Notes under the pieces: generated by a model
Database searches by the model: none
The model's input: the letters and a program-made list of their open reading frames with translations, nothing else
Told to the model about the DNA's origin: nothing
Made by a program: the position numbers and the translations under genes
Part shown: positions 45,908 through 58,282 of the stretch, in pieces
Layout of the letters: each line of letters opens with the position of its first letter
How positions within the stretch are numbered: the first letter of the stretch is position 1
DNA from: Pseudomonas laurentiana
GTDB taxonomy: Bacteria; Pseudomonadota; Gammaproteobacteria; Pseudomonadales; Pseudomonadaceae
NCBI RefSeq assembly: GCF_014648275.1
Contig: NZ_BMQU01000009.1
Span: 1 to 64,000 of the forward strand
Direction: 5' to 3'
Length of the DNA: 64,000 nucleotides

Positions 45908-46102
45908 CGAAAACCGTCGCGATCCAGAAGCTGAAGAGGGCTAATGCTAGCGGAGCGGGGGCAAAATTGCATCCGGTGTCGTCTACGCTGTGCAAGAGGA
46001 CAGGCAGCGGTGCGGCTCAATCGTCAAATAGACGACGGCTCACACAGCAAAAACGCTGTCTGAGAGGGGAAATAACGGGAGGGGGACTTTCAAAATGGAG
46101 GC

Positions 46103-46206
46103 GGCCCCACCAGCCACACCCCGGCACACGATGTTCCCGCTATGGCTGCTCCCTTCCGGGCCTGACCAGGTTGACGGGTAATCGTTGCGGGGGGACCGAT
46201 GGGGCC
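46103..46206 (-). ncRNA. ffs: 4.5S RNA of the signal recognition particle
   Basis: On the minus strand the conserved tip TCAGGCCCGGAAGGGAGCAG is seen with both internal-loop strands, and the outer stem pairs GGCCCCA at the 5' end with TGGGGCC at the 3' end. This defines a molecule of about 104 bases. TTTT follows the 3' end. It pairs with Ffh to target membrane proteins. It lies between ligA and dnaX, as in other Pseudomonas. Confidence 0.93.
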
Positions 46207-46312
46207 ACCACTACGCGGCTCATCAAGCGACGAGCCGCGCCATTGTACCGGTCTTGCGCCAAGTTACAACCTCTGCCTCAAGAAAAAACCAACGTTTCTC
46301 AAGGACTTGGGT

Positions 46313-48919
<2,607 letters not shown>

Positions 48920-49795
48920 TCAACGCTTCTGAGTCAGCGCCCGGCGCTCGAACTCGACGATACGCTGGCGGTAGTGCTCGATGGTCTGCGCGGTCATGAC
49001 GCTACGCTGGTCATCCTTCAGCTCGCCATTGAGCTCGTGGGCCAGTTTGCGCGCAGCCGCCACCATCACGTCGAACGCCTGTTTCGGATGACGCGGGCCT
49101 GGCAGGCCCAGGAAGAAGCTCACCGCACGGGTACTGAAATGGTCGATGTCGTCCAGGTCAAATACACCCGGCTTGACGGCGTTGGCCATGGAGAACAGCA
49201 CCTCGCCATTACCGGCCATGCTTTCATGGCGGTGGAAAATGTCCATTTCGCCGAAACGCAAACCGCTTTCCAGAATGTTCTGCAGCAGTGCCGGGCCCTT
49301 GAAGCCGCCGTCATCACGGGAGATCACGCTGATCACCAGCACTTCTTCTACCGGTGGCAGCTCCTTGCCTTCATTGGCGGCGCCAAAGCCGGTGCTCTTG
49401 GTGCGCGTTTCGTCCGGGAAATCATCGGACGCATCGGCAAACAAGTCAGGCTCACGTGGCTCAGCGGCCAGGTTCAGGTCGCCCTGTTGCGGCTCGCTGT
49501 TGCGCTTGCGCTTGGAGGACTTCGGCTTGCTCTCACGTTCACGCTCACGCAACGGCGCACTCATCGACGGCAGGTCATGCTCGTCCAGCTCCGGTTCCTT
49601 GTGATTGTCCAGTACGCGGGAAGGCCCCAACACATCAGGACTGCTTTCCTCATCAGGCAGGTTGGAGAAACTGCGATCCAGACGGAATTTCAGCTTGCCC
49701 TTGCCACCACGCATACGACGCCAGCCGTCAAAAAGAATACCGGCGATGACAATAATGCCGATGACGATCAGCCACTCGCGCAGACCGATTTCCAT
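48920..49795 (-). CDS. zipA: Cell division protein ZipA
   Basis: A 291-residue protein with one N-terminal membrane anchor ([20 protein letters not shown]), a charged Pro/Ser/Glu-rich linker to about residue 145, and a C-terminal FtsZ-binding domain ([26 protein letters not shown] at the end). It tethers the FtsZ ring to the membrane. It lies downstream of smc and upstream of ligA. Confidence 0.95.
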   Translation of the reverse strand: MEIGLREWLIVIGIIVIAGILFDGWRRMRGGKGKLKFRLDRSFSNLPDEESSPDVLGPSRVLDNHKEPELDEHDLPSMSAPLRERERESKPKSSKRKRNSEPQQGDLNLAAEPREPDLFADASDDFPDETRTKSTGFGAANEGKELPPVEEVLVISVISRDDGGFKGPALLQNILESGLRFGEMDIFHRHESMAGNGEVLFSMANAVKPGVFDLDDIDHFSTRAVSFFLGLPGPRHPKQAFDVMVAAARKLAHELNGELKDDQRSVMTAQTIEHYRQRIVEFERRALTQKR

Positions 49796-49829
49796 GTAAT
49801 CCCGTGCCTCTGTAAAAAATGCTGATAAA

Positions 49830-49850
49830 TAAAGGGCTTAAAGCCCTTTA
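49830..49850 (-). terminator. Possible terminator between smc and zipA
   Basis: TAAAGGGCTT and AAGCCCTTTA are perfect arms around one base. On the minus strand TTTATCAGCATTTTTT follows. It would end smc transcripts, leaving zipA with its own promoter, although the T run is displaced. Confidence 0.5.
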
Positions 49851-49999
49851 AAACGTGGCGCCAACTCTATGTTCTGACAGGCGTTTTGCCCACGCGTAAG
49901 AAAAATTGCCATTAAGCTAGCACGACCAAAGATAACTTTACACCGTCTGTCGCAACTGACAGGACCATTAAGCGCAAGTTCACGCTTCAGGGCTCCCGA

Positions 50000-52900
50000 T
50001 CAGGCGTCGACCATGGCCATCGCCTCCTCCACATCAACCGCCACCAGGCGCGAGCAACCGGGCTCGTGCATGGTCACCCCCATCAATTGATCGGCCATTT
50101 CCATGGCGATCTTGTTGTGGGTGATATAGATGAATTGCACCGTCTGGCTCATTTCCTTTACCAGCCGGGCATATCGTCCCACGTTGGCATCGTCCAGTGG
50201 CGCATCGACTTCGTCGAGCATGCAGAACGGTGCCGGGTTCAACTTGAAGATCGCGAACACCAACGCCAGGGCAGTCAACGCTTTTTCTCCACCGGACAAC
50301 AGGTGGATGGTGCTGTTTTTCTTCCCGGGCGGGCGCGCCATGATCGTCACCCCTGTATCGAGTAAATCTTCGCCCGTCAGTTCCAGATACGCGCTGCCGC
50401 CACCGAAAACTTTTGGGAAAAGCGCCTGTAAACCGGCATTTATCTGATCAAAGGTATCCTTGAAGCGGTTACGGGTTTCCTTGTCGATTTTGCGGATGAC
50501 GTTTTCCAACGTCTCCAGCGCCTCGACCAGGTCATCGTTCTGGGCATCCAGATAACGCTTGCGTTCGGACTGCTGCTGGTACTCATCGATGGCCGCCAGG
50601 TTGATTGCACCCAGGCGTTGAATACGCCCGTCGATGCGTTCCAGCTCAAGCGCTGCCTCCTGCTCACTGGCCTGCTCGGTCAGGGTTTCGAGCACGCCAT
50701 GCAGGTCATAGCCATCGGTGTGCAACTGCTCCTGCAAGGCCTTGCGCTGAACGCTCAGCCCTTGCCATTCCATCCGGTGTTGCTCAAGCTGCCCCCGCAG
50801 CAACTGGGACTGCTGCTCTGCCTGGCTGCGACGCTTCTCGGCCTCGCGCAGCTCGCGGTCGGCTTCGTCCATGTGCAAGCGCGCCTGACGCATTTCGTCA
50901 TCGACGCTCATGCGTTTTTCCAGCAGCTCTTCAAGCTTGAGCCGCAGTTCTTCCAGCGGCGCCTCGCCCTCCTCCAGGTTCAGCGTCAACTGCTCACGTT
51001 TTTCGGTCAGCCGCTCCGACTGCAATTCAAGCCGCTCCAGCGCCTGACGGGTGGAGTCATGCTGGGCACGCAGCGAGCCCAAACGCACCGCCAACTGGTG
51101 GGCGTGGTCCTTGTGCTGCCGCGCCTCCTGGCGCACCCGATCAAGCCGCTCACGCAGGTGGTCGCGCTGCGCCAGCAGCAACTCACGTTGCTCGGTATCC
51201 TGCGCCATCAGGTCAAGTGCGTCCTGCAGCTGCAAGCGCGACTCACCGAGGCTTTCGTGCTCGATGGCACGCTGCTCGAGCAACTCGCCCAGCTCTTCGT
51301 CAAGGCGACGGCGACGAAGCGCCAACTGCTCGGCACGCGCCTTGCCCGCCGACAACTGCGCCTTGAGTTCGCCCTGCTGACGCGCTTCGTCCTGCGCCCG
51401 ACGACGCACCTGCTCGCGACCGTCCTCCAGGCTGCGCTGCCGCTCCCGCAGGCTGAGCAACTGCTCGTCCAGCAATTCCAGCTCGCCCTGCAAGGTTTCG
51501 CGCTCAAGGCGCAGTTGCTCAAGCTCCTGCCCTCGGGCCAGCACCCCACCCTCAGCGTCGCTGGCACGCGACACCCGCAAGAAGTGCCGCCCGACCCAGT
51601 AACCGTCACGGCTGACCAGGCTTTGCCCTTCGGCCAGTTGGCCACGCAACGCCAAGGCTGCGTCGAGGCTTTCCACCGGGCGAACCTGCCCCAGCCAAGG
51701 CGCCAGATCGACCCGGCCTTGAACCTTGTCGAGCACACTGCCCGGCAGGCTCGCCGCAGTACCGCGGACATCGAGCAGGCGCAGTGCGCCCTGATCGAAG
51801 CGGGCCAGGTCCAGGCCGGCAAAGTCATCGACCAGCACCGCCTGCAGGTCCGCGCCCAGCACGGTCTCGACCGCCAACTCCCAGCCCGGCTCGACGCGCA
51901 AACCCTCGGCCAGCCGTGGACGTTGCGCCAGGCCCTGCGCCTGCAGCCAACGGGCGGTGCCACTGCCCGGGTCTAGCGCGGCCTGCTGCAAGGCCTCCAA
52001 CGAAGCCAGACGACCGCCCAGGCGTTGCAACTCGCCCTGGGCTTGCTGCTGAGCCGAGCCGGCCTGCTGCAACTGTTCGCGCAGGGCCTCAAGCTGTTCG
52101 ACGACCTGCTGTTCTTCCTGCTGCAGGTCTTCAAGCAGCAGCTCACTGCTGGCCAACTGCTCGCCCAACTCCAGTATTGCGGCATCTTCAGGGTCGGCAC
52201 TGAGCTGGTCGCGCTCTTCGCCCAGCTTGCGCTGACGCTCCGACAGGCGTTCCAGGCTGTGCTCCAGCTGCTGAATGCGTGACTGCTGCACTTCTGCCTG
52301 ACGTCGCGGCTCGGCAGAACGGGTATTGAAACTGTCCCATTGTTCCTGCCAGCCGTGCATGGTGCCTTCGGCTTCTTCCAGTGTTGCTGCGGACTCTTCG
52401 GCAGCGGCCAGGGTCATTTCCTGTTCGGGCTCGAGCATGTCCAGTTCTTCAGCCAGCGTCGCCAGCAAGGTGCGGTCATGCCCAAGATGCGACTCGGTTT
52501 CCTGACGCGAACGCTCGGCCTCCTTGAGGTCATCCTGCAATTGGCGCAGGCGCTGCTGGCCGTGCTGAATGCTTTGTTCGATCCGGGCGATATCACCGCC
52601 CACCGAGTAGAACCGCCCCTGAACAAGGTTGAACCGCTCGGACAGTTCATGGTGACCGTCGCGCAGGCGCTCGATGCTGGCATCGGCATTGCGCTGCTCG
52701 GCAACCAATGCCTCGAACGCCACTTCCTGGTCGCCGATGATCGCCTCACGCTGGCCCACCTGATCGTTCAGCGCACGCCAGCGCAAGGCTGCCAGCTGCG
52801 CCTTGAGCTGACGTTCCTCGGCTTTGTATTCCTTGTACTTCTCGGCAGCCTGGGCCTGACGGTGCAAGCGTTCGAGCTGGCGTTCCAGCTCTTCGCGCAG

Positions 52901-53488
52901 GTCGGTCAGGCGCTCGAGGTTTTCATGGGTGCGACGAATGCGGTTCTCGGTTTCGCGGCGACGCTCCTTGTACTTGGAGATGCCAGCGGCTTCCTCGATG
53001 AAGTTGCGCAGCTCTTCGGGCTTGGCTTCGATCAGCTTGGAGATCATGCCCTGCTCGATGATCGAGTAGCTGCGCGGCCCCAGGCCGGTGCCGAGAAAGA
53101 TGTCGGTAATGTCACGGCGCCGGCATTTGGTGCCATTGAGGAAATAGGTGTTCTGTGCGTCTCGGGTCACCTTGCGGCGAATGGAGATTTCCGCATAGGC
53201 AGCGTATTCGCCCACCAGGGTGTTGTCGCTGTTGTCGAAGACCAGCTCGATGCTCGCCTGGCTGACCGGCTTGCGGCTGGTCGAGCCATTGAAGATGACA
53301 TCGGTCATCGACTCGCCACGCAGGTTCTTGGCCGAGCTTTCGCCCATCACCCAACGCACCGCGTCGATGATGTTGGACTTGCCGCAGCCATTGGGCCCGA
53401 CAACCGCCGCCATGTTACTGGGGAAGTTGACGGTGGTCGGGTCGACGAAGGACTTGAACCCGGCCAGGCGAATGCACTTGAGGCGCAT
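50000..53488 (-). CDS. smc: Chromosome segregation protein SMC
   Basis: A 1162-residue protein with Walker A GPNGCGKSNIID at the N-terminus, long coiled coils on both sides of a hinge at about 510-660, and the C-terminal signature HLLSGGEKALTALAL with Walker B FCMLDEVDAPLDDANVG. It organises the chromosome with ScpA and ScpB. The ATG at 53488 (MRLKCIRLAGFKSF) starts two bases after the GntR stop; the longer frame to 53539 lies inside that gene. Confidence 0.96.
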   Translation of the reverse strand: MRLKCIRLAGFKSFVDPTTVNFPSNMAAVVGPNGCGKSNIIDAVRWVMGESSAKNLRGESMTDVIFNGSTSRKPVSQASIELVFDNSDNTLVGEYAAYAEISIRRKVTRDAQNTYFLNGTKCRRRDITDIFLGTGLGPRSYSIIEQGMISKLIEAKPEELRNFIEEAAGISKYKERRRETENRIRRTHENLERLTDLREELERQLERLHRQAQAAEKYKEYKAEERQLKAQLAALRWRALNDQVGQREAIIGDQEVAFEALVAEQRNADASIERLRDGHHELSERFNLVQGRFYSVGGDIARIEQSIQHGQQRLRQLQDDLKEAERSRQETESHLGHDRTLLATLAEELDMLEPEQEMTLAAAEESAATLEEAEGTMHGWQEQWDSFNTRSAEPRRQAEVQQSRIQQLEHSLERLSERQRKLGEERDQLSADPEDAAILELGEQLASSELLLEDLQQEEQQVVEQLEALREQLQQAGSAQQQAQGELQRLGGRLASLEALQQAALDPGSGTARWLQAQGLAQRPRLAEGLRVEPGWELAVETVLGADLQAVLVDDFAGLDLARFDQGALRLLDVRGTAASLPGSVLDKVQGRVDLAPWLGQVRPVESLDAALALRGQLAEGQSLVSRDGYWVGRHFLRVSRASDAEGGVLARGQELEQLRLERETLQGELELLDEQLLSLRERQRSLEDGREQVRRRAQDEARQQGELKAQLSAGKARAEQLALRRRRLDEELGELLEQRAIEHESLGESRLQLQDALDLMAQDTEQRELLLAQRDHLRERLDRVRQEARQHKDHAHQLAVRLGSLRAQHDSTRQALERLELQSERLTEKREQLTLNLEEGEAPLEELRLKLEELLEKRMSVDDEMRQARLHMDEADRELREAEKRRSQAEQQSQLLRGQLEQHRMEWQGLSVQRKALQEQLHTDGYDLHGVLETLTEQASEQEAALELERIDGRIQRLGAINLAAIDEYQQQSERKRYLDAQNDDLVEALETLENVIRKIDKETRNRFKDTFDQINAGLQALFPKVFGGGSAYLELTGEDLLDTGVTIMARPPGKKNSTIHLLSGGEKALTALALVFAIFKLNPAPFCMLDEVDAPLDDANVGRYARLVKEMSQTVQFIYITHNKIAMEMADQLMGVTMHEPGCSRLVAVDVEEAMAMVDA

Positions 53489-53490
53489 GC

Positions 53491-54150
53491 TCAGGCAGGC
53501 ACCAGCGCCATCAGCACAAGGTCGCAGCTGCGCTGACAATATTCGACCAGTACGGCGCGGATGCGCGGCAGGTCACGTGCGACCACAGCGTCGAGCAGTT
53601 GCGCGAACAACACCAGGAAGTCATCCATTTCGGCCTTGCGCTGATCCAGCGCCAGGTAATACGTGCGACTCATGGCCGGCTGCAGGTTCTCGACGGTTTC
53701 CTGCAGGTAAGGGTTGTTGGCAAACGGATAGGCCGCGCGCATCACCGCGAAGCTGTCTTCAACGAATGCCTTGATGTCCTTGCGCTCGCAGGCAACGCGC
53801 AAACGCTGCTGAATGGCCAGAAAAGGGGCAAGCTCGGCATCGCTGCGCAGATGTGTGGCAACGGCATTGCCCAACAGAATATACAGCTCGCTCATCAGCA
53901 TGCAGAGGCTGCGTACATTGTGCTCGTTAAGCTCGGTCACATGCGCCCCGCGACGCGGCAGGATCGTGACCAGGTGCCGGCGCTCGAGGATCAGCAGCGC
54001 CTCACGCACGGAGCCGCGGCTGACATTCAGCGCCTGAGTGACCTTCAGCTCCTGGATGCGTTCGGCGGGCTTGAGCTCGCCGCGAATGATCCGCTCGGCC
54101 AGGTAATGGGCAATTTGCTCGGAGAGACTGTCCGGCGCCTTGAACGTCAT
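53491..54150 (-). CDS. GntR-family regulator, FadR/FCD subfamily
   Basis: A 219-residue regulator with an N-terminal winged helix (NVSRGSVREALLILERRHLV) and an FCD ligand domain (ELYILLGNAVATHL; HLRSDAELAPF). It is divergent from xdhA, so it probably controls purine degradation. Downstream it abuts smc, an arrangement shared with P. aeruginosa. The ligand is unknown. Confidence 0.88.
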   Translation of the reverse strand: MTFKAPDSLSEQIAHYLAERIIRGELKPAERIQELKVTQALNVSRGSVREALLILERRHLVTILPRRGAHVTELNEHNVRSLCMLMSELYILLGNAVATHLRSDAELAPFLAIQQRLRVACERKDIKAFVEDSFAVMRAAYPFANNPYLQETVENLQPAMSRTYYLALDQRKAEMDDFLVLFAQLLDAVVARDLPRIRAVLVEYCQRSCDLVLMALVPA

Positions 54151-54292
54151 GGTTTTCCTTCAAACTCTTTCAACGATGCACAAAGGCGGGATTGTAGCGC
54201 ACTTGCCCCCCACTCGCGCAGGGCCTCTCGGCCCGTTCTATGCTTAAAAAGTCAGTTGTAGAGCGCGCCACGCATCATTACTGCACTTTTCT

Positions 54293-54329
54293 TGACCCGA
54301 AGGTCAGAAAGATATTGACCGAGAAGTCA
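54293..54329. promoter_or_regulatory. Two phased inverted repeats in the xdh promoter region
   Basis: TGACC-CGAA-GGTCA at 54293-54306 and TGACC-GAGA-AGTCA at 54316-54329 have the same layout, and their centres are 23 bases (about two helical turns) apart. They lie between the GntR gene and xdhA and are likely operator sites; the binding protein is not known. Confidence 0.55.
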
Positions 54330-54359
54330 GGTCTGCTTAGAGTCAGCACAACCCCGCTC

Positions 54360-54370
54360 AACAACAATAA
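54360..54370 (+). promoter_or_regulatory. Possible Hfq/Crc-binding motif before xdhA
   Basis: AACAACAATAA fits the AANAANAA motif used by Hfq/Crc for catabolite repression. It lies about 20 bases upstream of the xdhA GTG. Confidence 0.5.
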
Positions 54371-54389
54371 TTCGCTTGTGAGGCCTTCC

Positions 54390-55844
54390 GTGATCCAGTT
54401 TCTCTTTAACCAGGAGCTGCGCAGTGAGCACGCCCTGGACCCCAACCTGACGGTGCTTGAATACCTGCGCGAACATCTGGGCAAGCCCGGTACCAAGGAA
54501 GGCTGCGCCAGCGGCGACTGCGGCGCCTGCACCGTCGTGGTTGCAGAGCGCCATGTGGATCAGGACGGTCACGAACACCTGCGCTATCGCAGCCTCAATG
54601 CGTGCCTGACCTTTGTGTCGGCGCTGCATGGCAAGCAATTGATCAGCGTTGAAGGGCTCAAGCACCAAGGGCAGTTGCACAGCGTTCAGCAGGCGATGGT
54701 CGACTGCCACGGCTCACAATGCGGCTTCTGCACGCCGGGCGTGGTGATGTCGCTGTTCGCCCTGCAGAAAAACAGTGACGCCCCGGACCTGCACAAGGCT
54801 CAGGAAGCCCTGGCAGGCAACCTCTGTCGCTGCACCGGCTACCGTCCGATCCTGGCGGCTGCCGAACACGCCTGCCGCCAGCCTGCGGCCGACGCGTTCG
54901 AGGCCGCCGAAGCGCAAACCCTCGCCCGGCTCAAGGCGATTGCACCCAACGAGACCGGCGAGCTCAACAGCGGCGATAAACGCTGCCTGGTTCCACTGAC
55001 CGTGGCCGACCTGGCCGAGCTCTATGGCTCGCACCCGGAGGCGCGCCTGCTGGCCGGTGGTACGGACCTGGCGCTTGAGGTGACCCAGTTCCACAAGACC
55101 CTGCCGGTGATGATCTACGTCGGCAACGTTGCCGAGATGAAACGCATCGACCATTTCGACGACCGCATCGAGATCGGTGCCGCCACGCCGCTGACCGACT
55201 GCTATGACGCGCTGAGCGCTGAGTACCCCGATTTTGGTGAACTGCTGCACCGCTTCGCCTCGCTGCAGATCCGTAACCAGGGCACCCTGGGCGGCAATAT
55301 CGGCAACGCATCACCGATTGGCGACGGCCCGCCCCTGCTGATCGCCCTCGGCGCACAGATCGTCCTGCGCAAAGGCGACAGCCAGCGCACCCTGGCCCTG
55401 GAAGACTACTTCATCGATTACCGCATCACGGCCCGCCAGGAGAGCGAGTTCATCGAGAAGATCATCGTGCCGAAGGCCTCGGCCGGCTGGGCGTTCCGCG
55501 CCTACAAGCTGTCCAAGCGCCTGGACGACGATATCTCGGCAGTCTGCGCCGCAATCAACCTGCGCATAGAAGGCGGCGTCATCCATGAAGCGCGCATCGC
55601 CTTCGGCGGCATGGCGGCCATCCCGAAACGCGCCCACGCCTGCGAAACCCTGCTGACGGGCAAACCCTGGAGCCAGGCATTGATTGAACAGGCCTGCCAG
55701 GCGTTGGGGGAAGACTTCACGCCGCTTTCGGATTTTCGCGCGAGCAAGGAGTACCGCTTGCTCAGTGCGCAGAACCTGCTGCGCAAATACTTCATCGAAC
55801 TGCAAACACCGCACATCGAGACCCGGGTGACCGCTTATGTCTAA
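54390..55844 (+). CDS. xdhA: Xanthine dehydrogenase small subunit (2x[2Fe-2S], FAD)
   Basis: A 484-residue subunit. The first cluster is GCASGDCGAC with a later Cys, the second CGFCTPG plus CRCTGYRPIL, followed by the FAD domain (LLAGGTDLALEVT; RNQGTLGGNIGNASP). It carries electrons from XdhB to NAD+ as xanthine is oxidised to urate. The GTG at 54390 gives MIQFLFNQELRSEHA and the same length as in P. aeruginosa; GAGG precedes it. The open frame from 54240 has no similarity. Confidence 0.95.
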   Translation: MIQFLFNQELRSEHALDPNLTVLEYLREHLGKPGTKEGCASGDCGACTVVVAERHVDQDGHEHLRYRSLNACLTFVSALHGKQLISVEGLKHQGQLHSVQQAMVDCHGSQCGFCTPGVVMSLFALQKNSDAPDLHKAQEALAGNLCRCTGYRPILAAAEHACRQPAADAFEAAEAQTLARLKAIAPNETGELNSGDKRCLVPLTVADLAELYGSHPEARLLAGGTDLALEVTQFHKTLPVMIYVGNVAEMKRIDHFDDRIEIGAATPLTDCYDALSAEYPDFGELLHRFASLQIRNQGTLGGNIGNASPIGDGPPLLIALGAQIVLRKGDSQRTLALEDYFIDYRITARQESEFIEKIIVPKASAGWAFRAYKLSKRLDDDISAVCAAINLRIEGGVIHEARIAFGGMAAIPKRAHACETLLTGKPWSQALIEQACQALGEDFTPLSDFRASKEYRLLSAQNLLRKYFIELQTPHIETRVTAYV

Positions 55845-58233
55845 CCATCCTCACGTCGCCAAGAGCCAGGCAGAACTGGCCGACCTGTTCAGCCAGGACA
55901 TGACCAGCGGTGTCGGCCGCAGCGTCAAGCATGACAGTGCCGACAAGCATGTGTCCGGCGAAGCGGTGTATATCGATGATCGTCTGGAATTCCCGAATCA
56001 GTTGCACGTGTATGCCCGCTTGTCCGACCGCGCCCATGCACGCATTGTCAGTATCGACACGACACCCTGCTATGCCTTCGAGGGAGTGCGCATTGCCATC
56101 ACCCATGAAGACATACCGGGCTTGAAAGACATCGGCCCGTTGCTGCCGGGCGATCCCTTGCTGGCTATCGACACCGTGCAGTTCGTCGGCCAACCGGTGG
56201 TGGCCGTGGCCGCACGCGACCTCGACACCGCGCGCCGCGCCGCGCTGGCGGCGATCATCACCTATGAAGACCTGGAGCCGGTACTGGACGTGGTCGAAGC
56301 GCTGCGCAAAAAGCACTTTGTCCTCGACAGCCACACCCATCGGCGCGGGGACTCGGCCAGTGCCCTGAGCCATGCACCCCATCGCCTGCAAGGCACCCTG
56401 CACATTGGTGGCCAGGAGCATTTCTACCTGGAAACCCAGATCTCTTCGGTCATGCCCACCGAAGACGGCGGCATGATCGTCTACTGTTCGACCCAGAACC
56501 CAACCGAGGTACAGAAGCTGGTCGCCGAAGTGCTCGACGTACCGATGAACAAGGTAGTGGTCGACATGCGCCGGATGGGCGGTGGCTTTGGCGGCAAGGA
56601 AACCCAGGCGGCGAGCCCGGCCTGCCTGTGCGCGGTGATCGCACACTTGACCGGCCAGCCGACCAAGATGCGCCTGCCACGCATGGAAGACATGACCATG
56701 ACCGGCAAGCGCCACCCGTTTTATGTGGAATACGATGTCGGCTTCGATGACCGTGGCCGGCTGCAGGGCATCCATTTCGAGCTGGCCGGTAACTGCGGCT
56801 GCTCGCCGGACTTGTCGGCGTCCATCGTCGACCGCGCCATGTTCCACGCCGATAACGCCTACTACCTGGGCGATGCCACGATCAACGGCCACCGCTGCAA
56901 GACCAACACCGCCTCGAACACCGCCTACCGCGGCTTCGGCGGCCCACAGGGGATGGTCGCCATCGAGGAAGTGATGGACCGTATCGCCCGCCATCTGGTG
57001 CTCGACCCCTTGGCGGTGCGCAAGGTCAACTATTACGGCAAGACCGAACGCAACGTCACCCACTACCACCAGACCGTCGAGCACAACATGCTCGAAGAGA
57101 TCACGGCAGAACTGGAAGCCAGCAGCGACTACGCCGAGCGCCGCGAGTCGATTCGCCGCTACAACGCCAACAGCCCGATATTGAAGAAAGGCCTGGCCCT
57201 GACGCCGGTGAAGTTCGGTATTTCGTTCACCGCAAGCTTCCTCAACCAGGCCGGTGCGCTGATCCATCTCTACACCGACGGCAGTATCCACTTGAACCAC
57301 GGCGGCACCGAGATGGGCCAGGGCTTGAACACCAAGGTTGCCCAGGTGGTGGCCGAGGTGTTCCAGGTCGATATCTCACGCATCCAGATCACCGCAACCA
57401 ACACCGACAAGGTGCCCAACACCTCGCCGACCGCCGCGTCCAGCGGCGCCGACCTGAATGGCAAGGCCGCGCAGAACGCTGCTGAAACCCTGAAACAACG
57501 CCTGATCGAATTTGCCGCGCGGCAGTACAAGGTCAGCGAAGAAGACGTCGTATTCCGCAACGGCCATGTGCGCGTACGCGATGAAATCCTGACCTTCGAC
57601 GCCTTGGTGCAACAGGCGTACTTCGCTCAGGTTTCGCTGTCGAGCACCGGCTTCTACAAGACCCCGAAAATCTACTATGACCGCAGCCAGGCCCGCGGCC
57701 GACCCTTTTACTACTACGCCTATGGCGCGGCCTGCGCCGAGGTCATCGTCGACACCCTGACCGGCGAATACAAGGTGCTGCGCACCGACATCCTGCATGA
57801 CGTCGGCGCCTCGCTGAACCCGGCCATTGACATCGGCCAGGTGGAAGGCGGTTTCGTCCAGGGCATGGGCTGGCTGACCACCGAAGAGCTGGTGTGGAAC
57901 GCCAAGGGCAAACTGATGACCAGCGGCCCGGCCAGTTACAAGATTCCTGCCGTGGCCGACATGCCCATCGACCTGCGGGTGCGTCTGGTCGAGAACCGCA
58001 AGAACCCGGAAGACACGGTGTTCCATTCCAAGGCCGTGGGCGAGCCGCCGTTCATGCTCGGTATCGCCGTCTGGTGTGCAATCAAGGATGCCGTGGCCAG
58101 CCTCGCCAATTACCGTGAGCAACCGCTGATCGACGCCCCCGCCACACCGGAGCGGGTACTCTGGGGCTGCGAGCAAATGCGCAAGGCGATGGCGACGCAA
58201 CCGCACACCGAGGCCGAGACCGCAGCGCCATGA
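55837..58233 (+). CDS. xdhB: Xanthine dehydrogenase large (molybdopterin) subunit
   Basis: A 798-residue subunit that binds molybdenum cofactor and oxidises hypoxanthine and xanthine. Recognisable parts are GGGFGGKETQ, NTAYRGFGGPQGM, NHGGTEMGQGLNTKV and the active-site Glu region AVGEPPFMLG. It overlaps xdhA by eight bases, implying coupled translation. Confidence 0.96.
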   Translation: MSNHPHVAKSQAELADLFSQDMTSGVGRSVKHDSADKHVSGEAVYIDDRLEFPNQLHVYARLSDRAHARIVSIDTTPCYAFEGVRIAITHEDIPGLKDIGPLLPGDPLLAIDTVQFVGQPVVAVAARDLDTARRAALAAIITYEDLEPVLDVVEALRKKHFVLDSHTHRRGDSASALSHAPHRLQGTLHIGGQEHFYLETQISSVMPTEDGGMIVYCSTQNPTEVQKLVAEVLDVPMNKVVVDMRRMGGGFGGKETQAASPACLCAVIAHLTGQPTKMRLPRMEDMTMTGKRHPFYVEYDVGFDDRGRLQGIHFELAGNCGCSPDLSASIVDRAMFHADNAYYLGDATINGHRCKTNTASNTAYRGFGGPQGMVAIEEVMDRIARHLVLDPLAVRKVNYYGKTERNVTHYHQTVEHNMLEEITAELEASSDYAERRESIRRYNANSPILKKGLALTPVKFGISFTASFLNQAGALIHLYTDGSIHLNHGGTEMGQGLNTKVAQVVAEVFQVDISRIQITATNTDKVPNTSPTAASSGADLNGKAAQNAAETLKQRLIEFAARQYKVSEEDVVFRNGHVRVRDEILTFDALVQQAYFAQVSLSSTGFYKTPKIYYDRSQARGRPFYYYAYGAACAEVIVDTLTGEYKVLRTDILHDVGASLNPAIDIGQVEGGFVQGMGWLTTEELVWNAKGKLMTSGPASYKIPAVADMPIDLRVRLVENRKNPEDTVFHSKAVGEPPFMLGIAVWCAIKDAVASLANYREQPLIDAPATPERVLWGCEQMRKAMATQPHTEAETAAP

Positions 58234-58282
58234 CCGCCCCATCGCCAGCACAGCCATACGGTCACCCACGAGGTCACTGAAC

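Noticed and set aside
50618-53536. Long plus-strand frames opposite smc
   Set aside because: Leu/Gln-rich mirror frames of coiled-coil codons; not genes.
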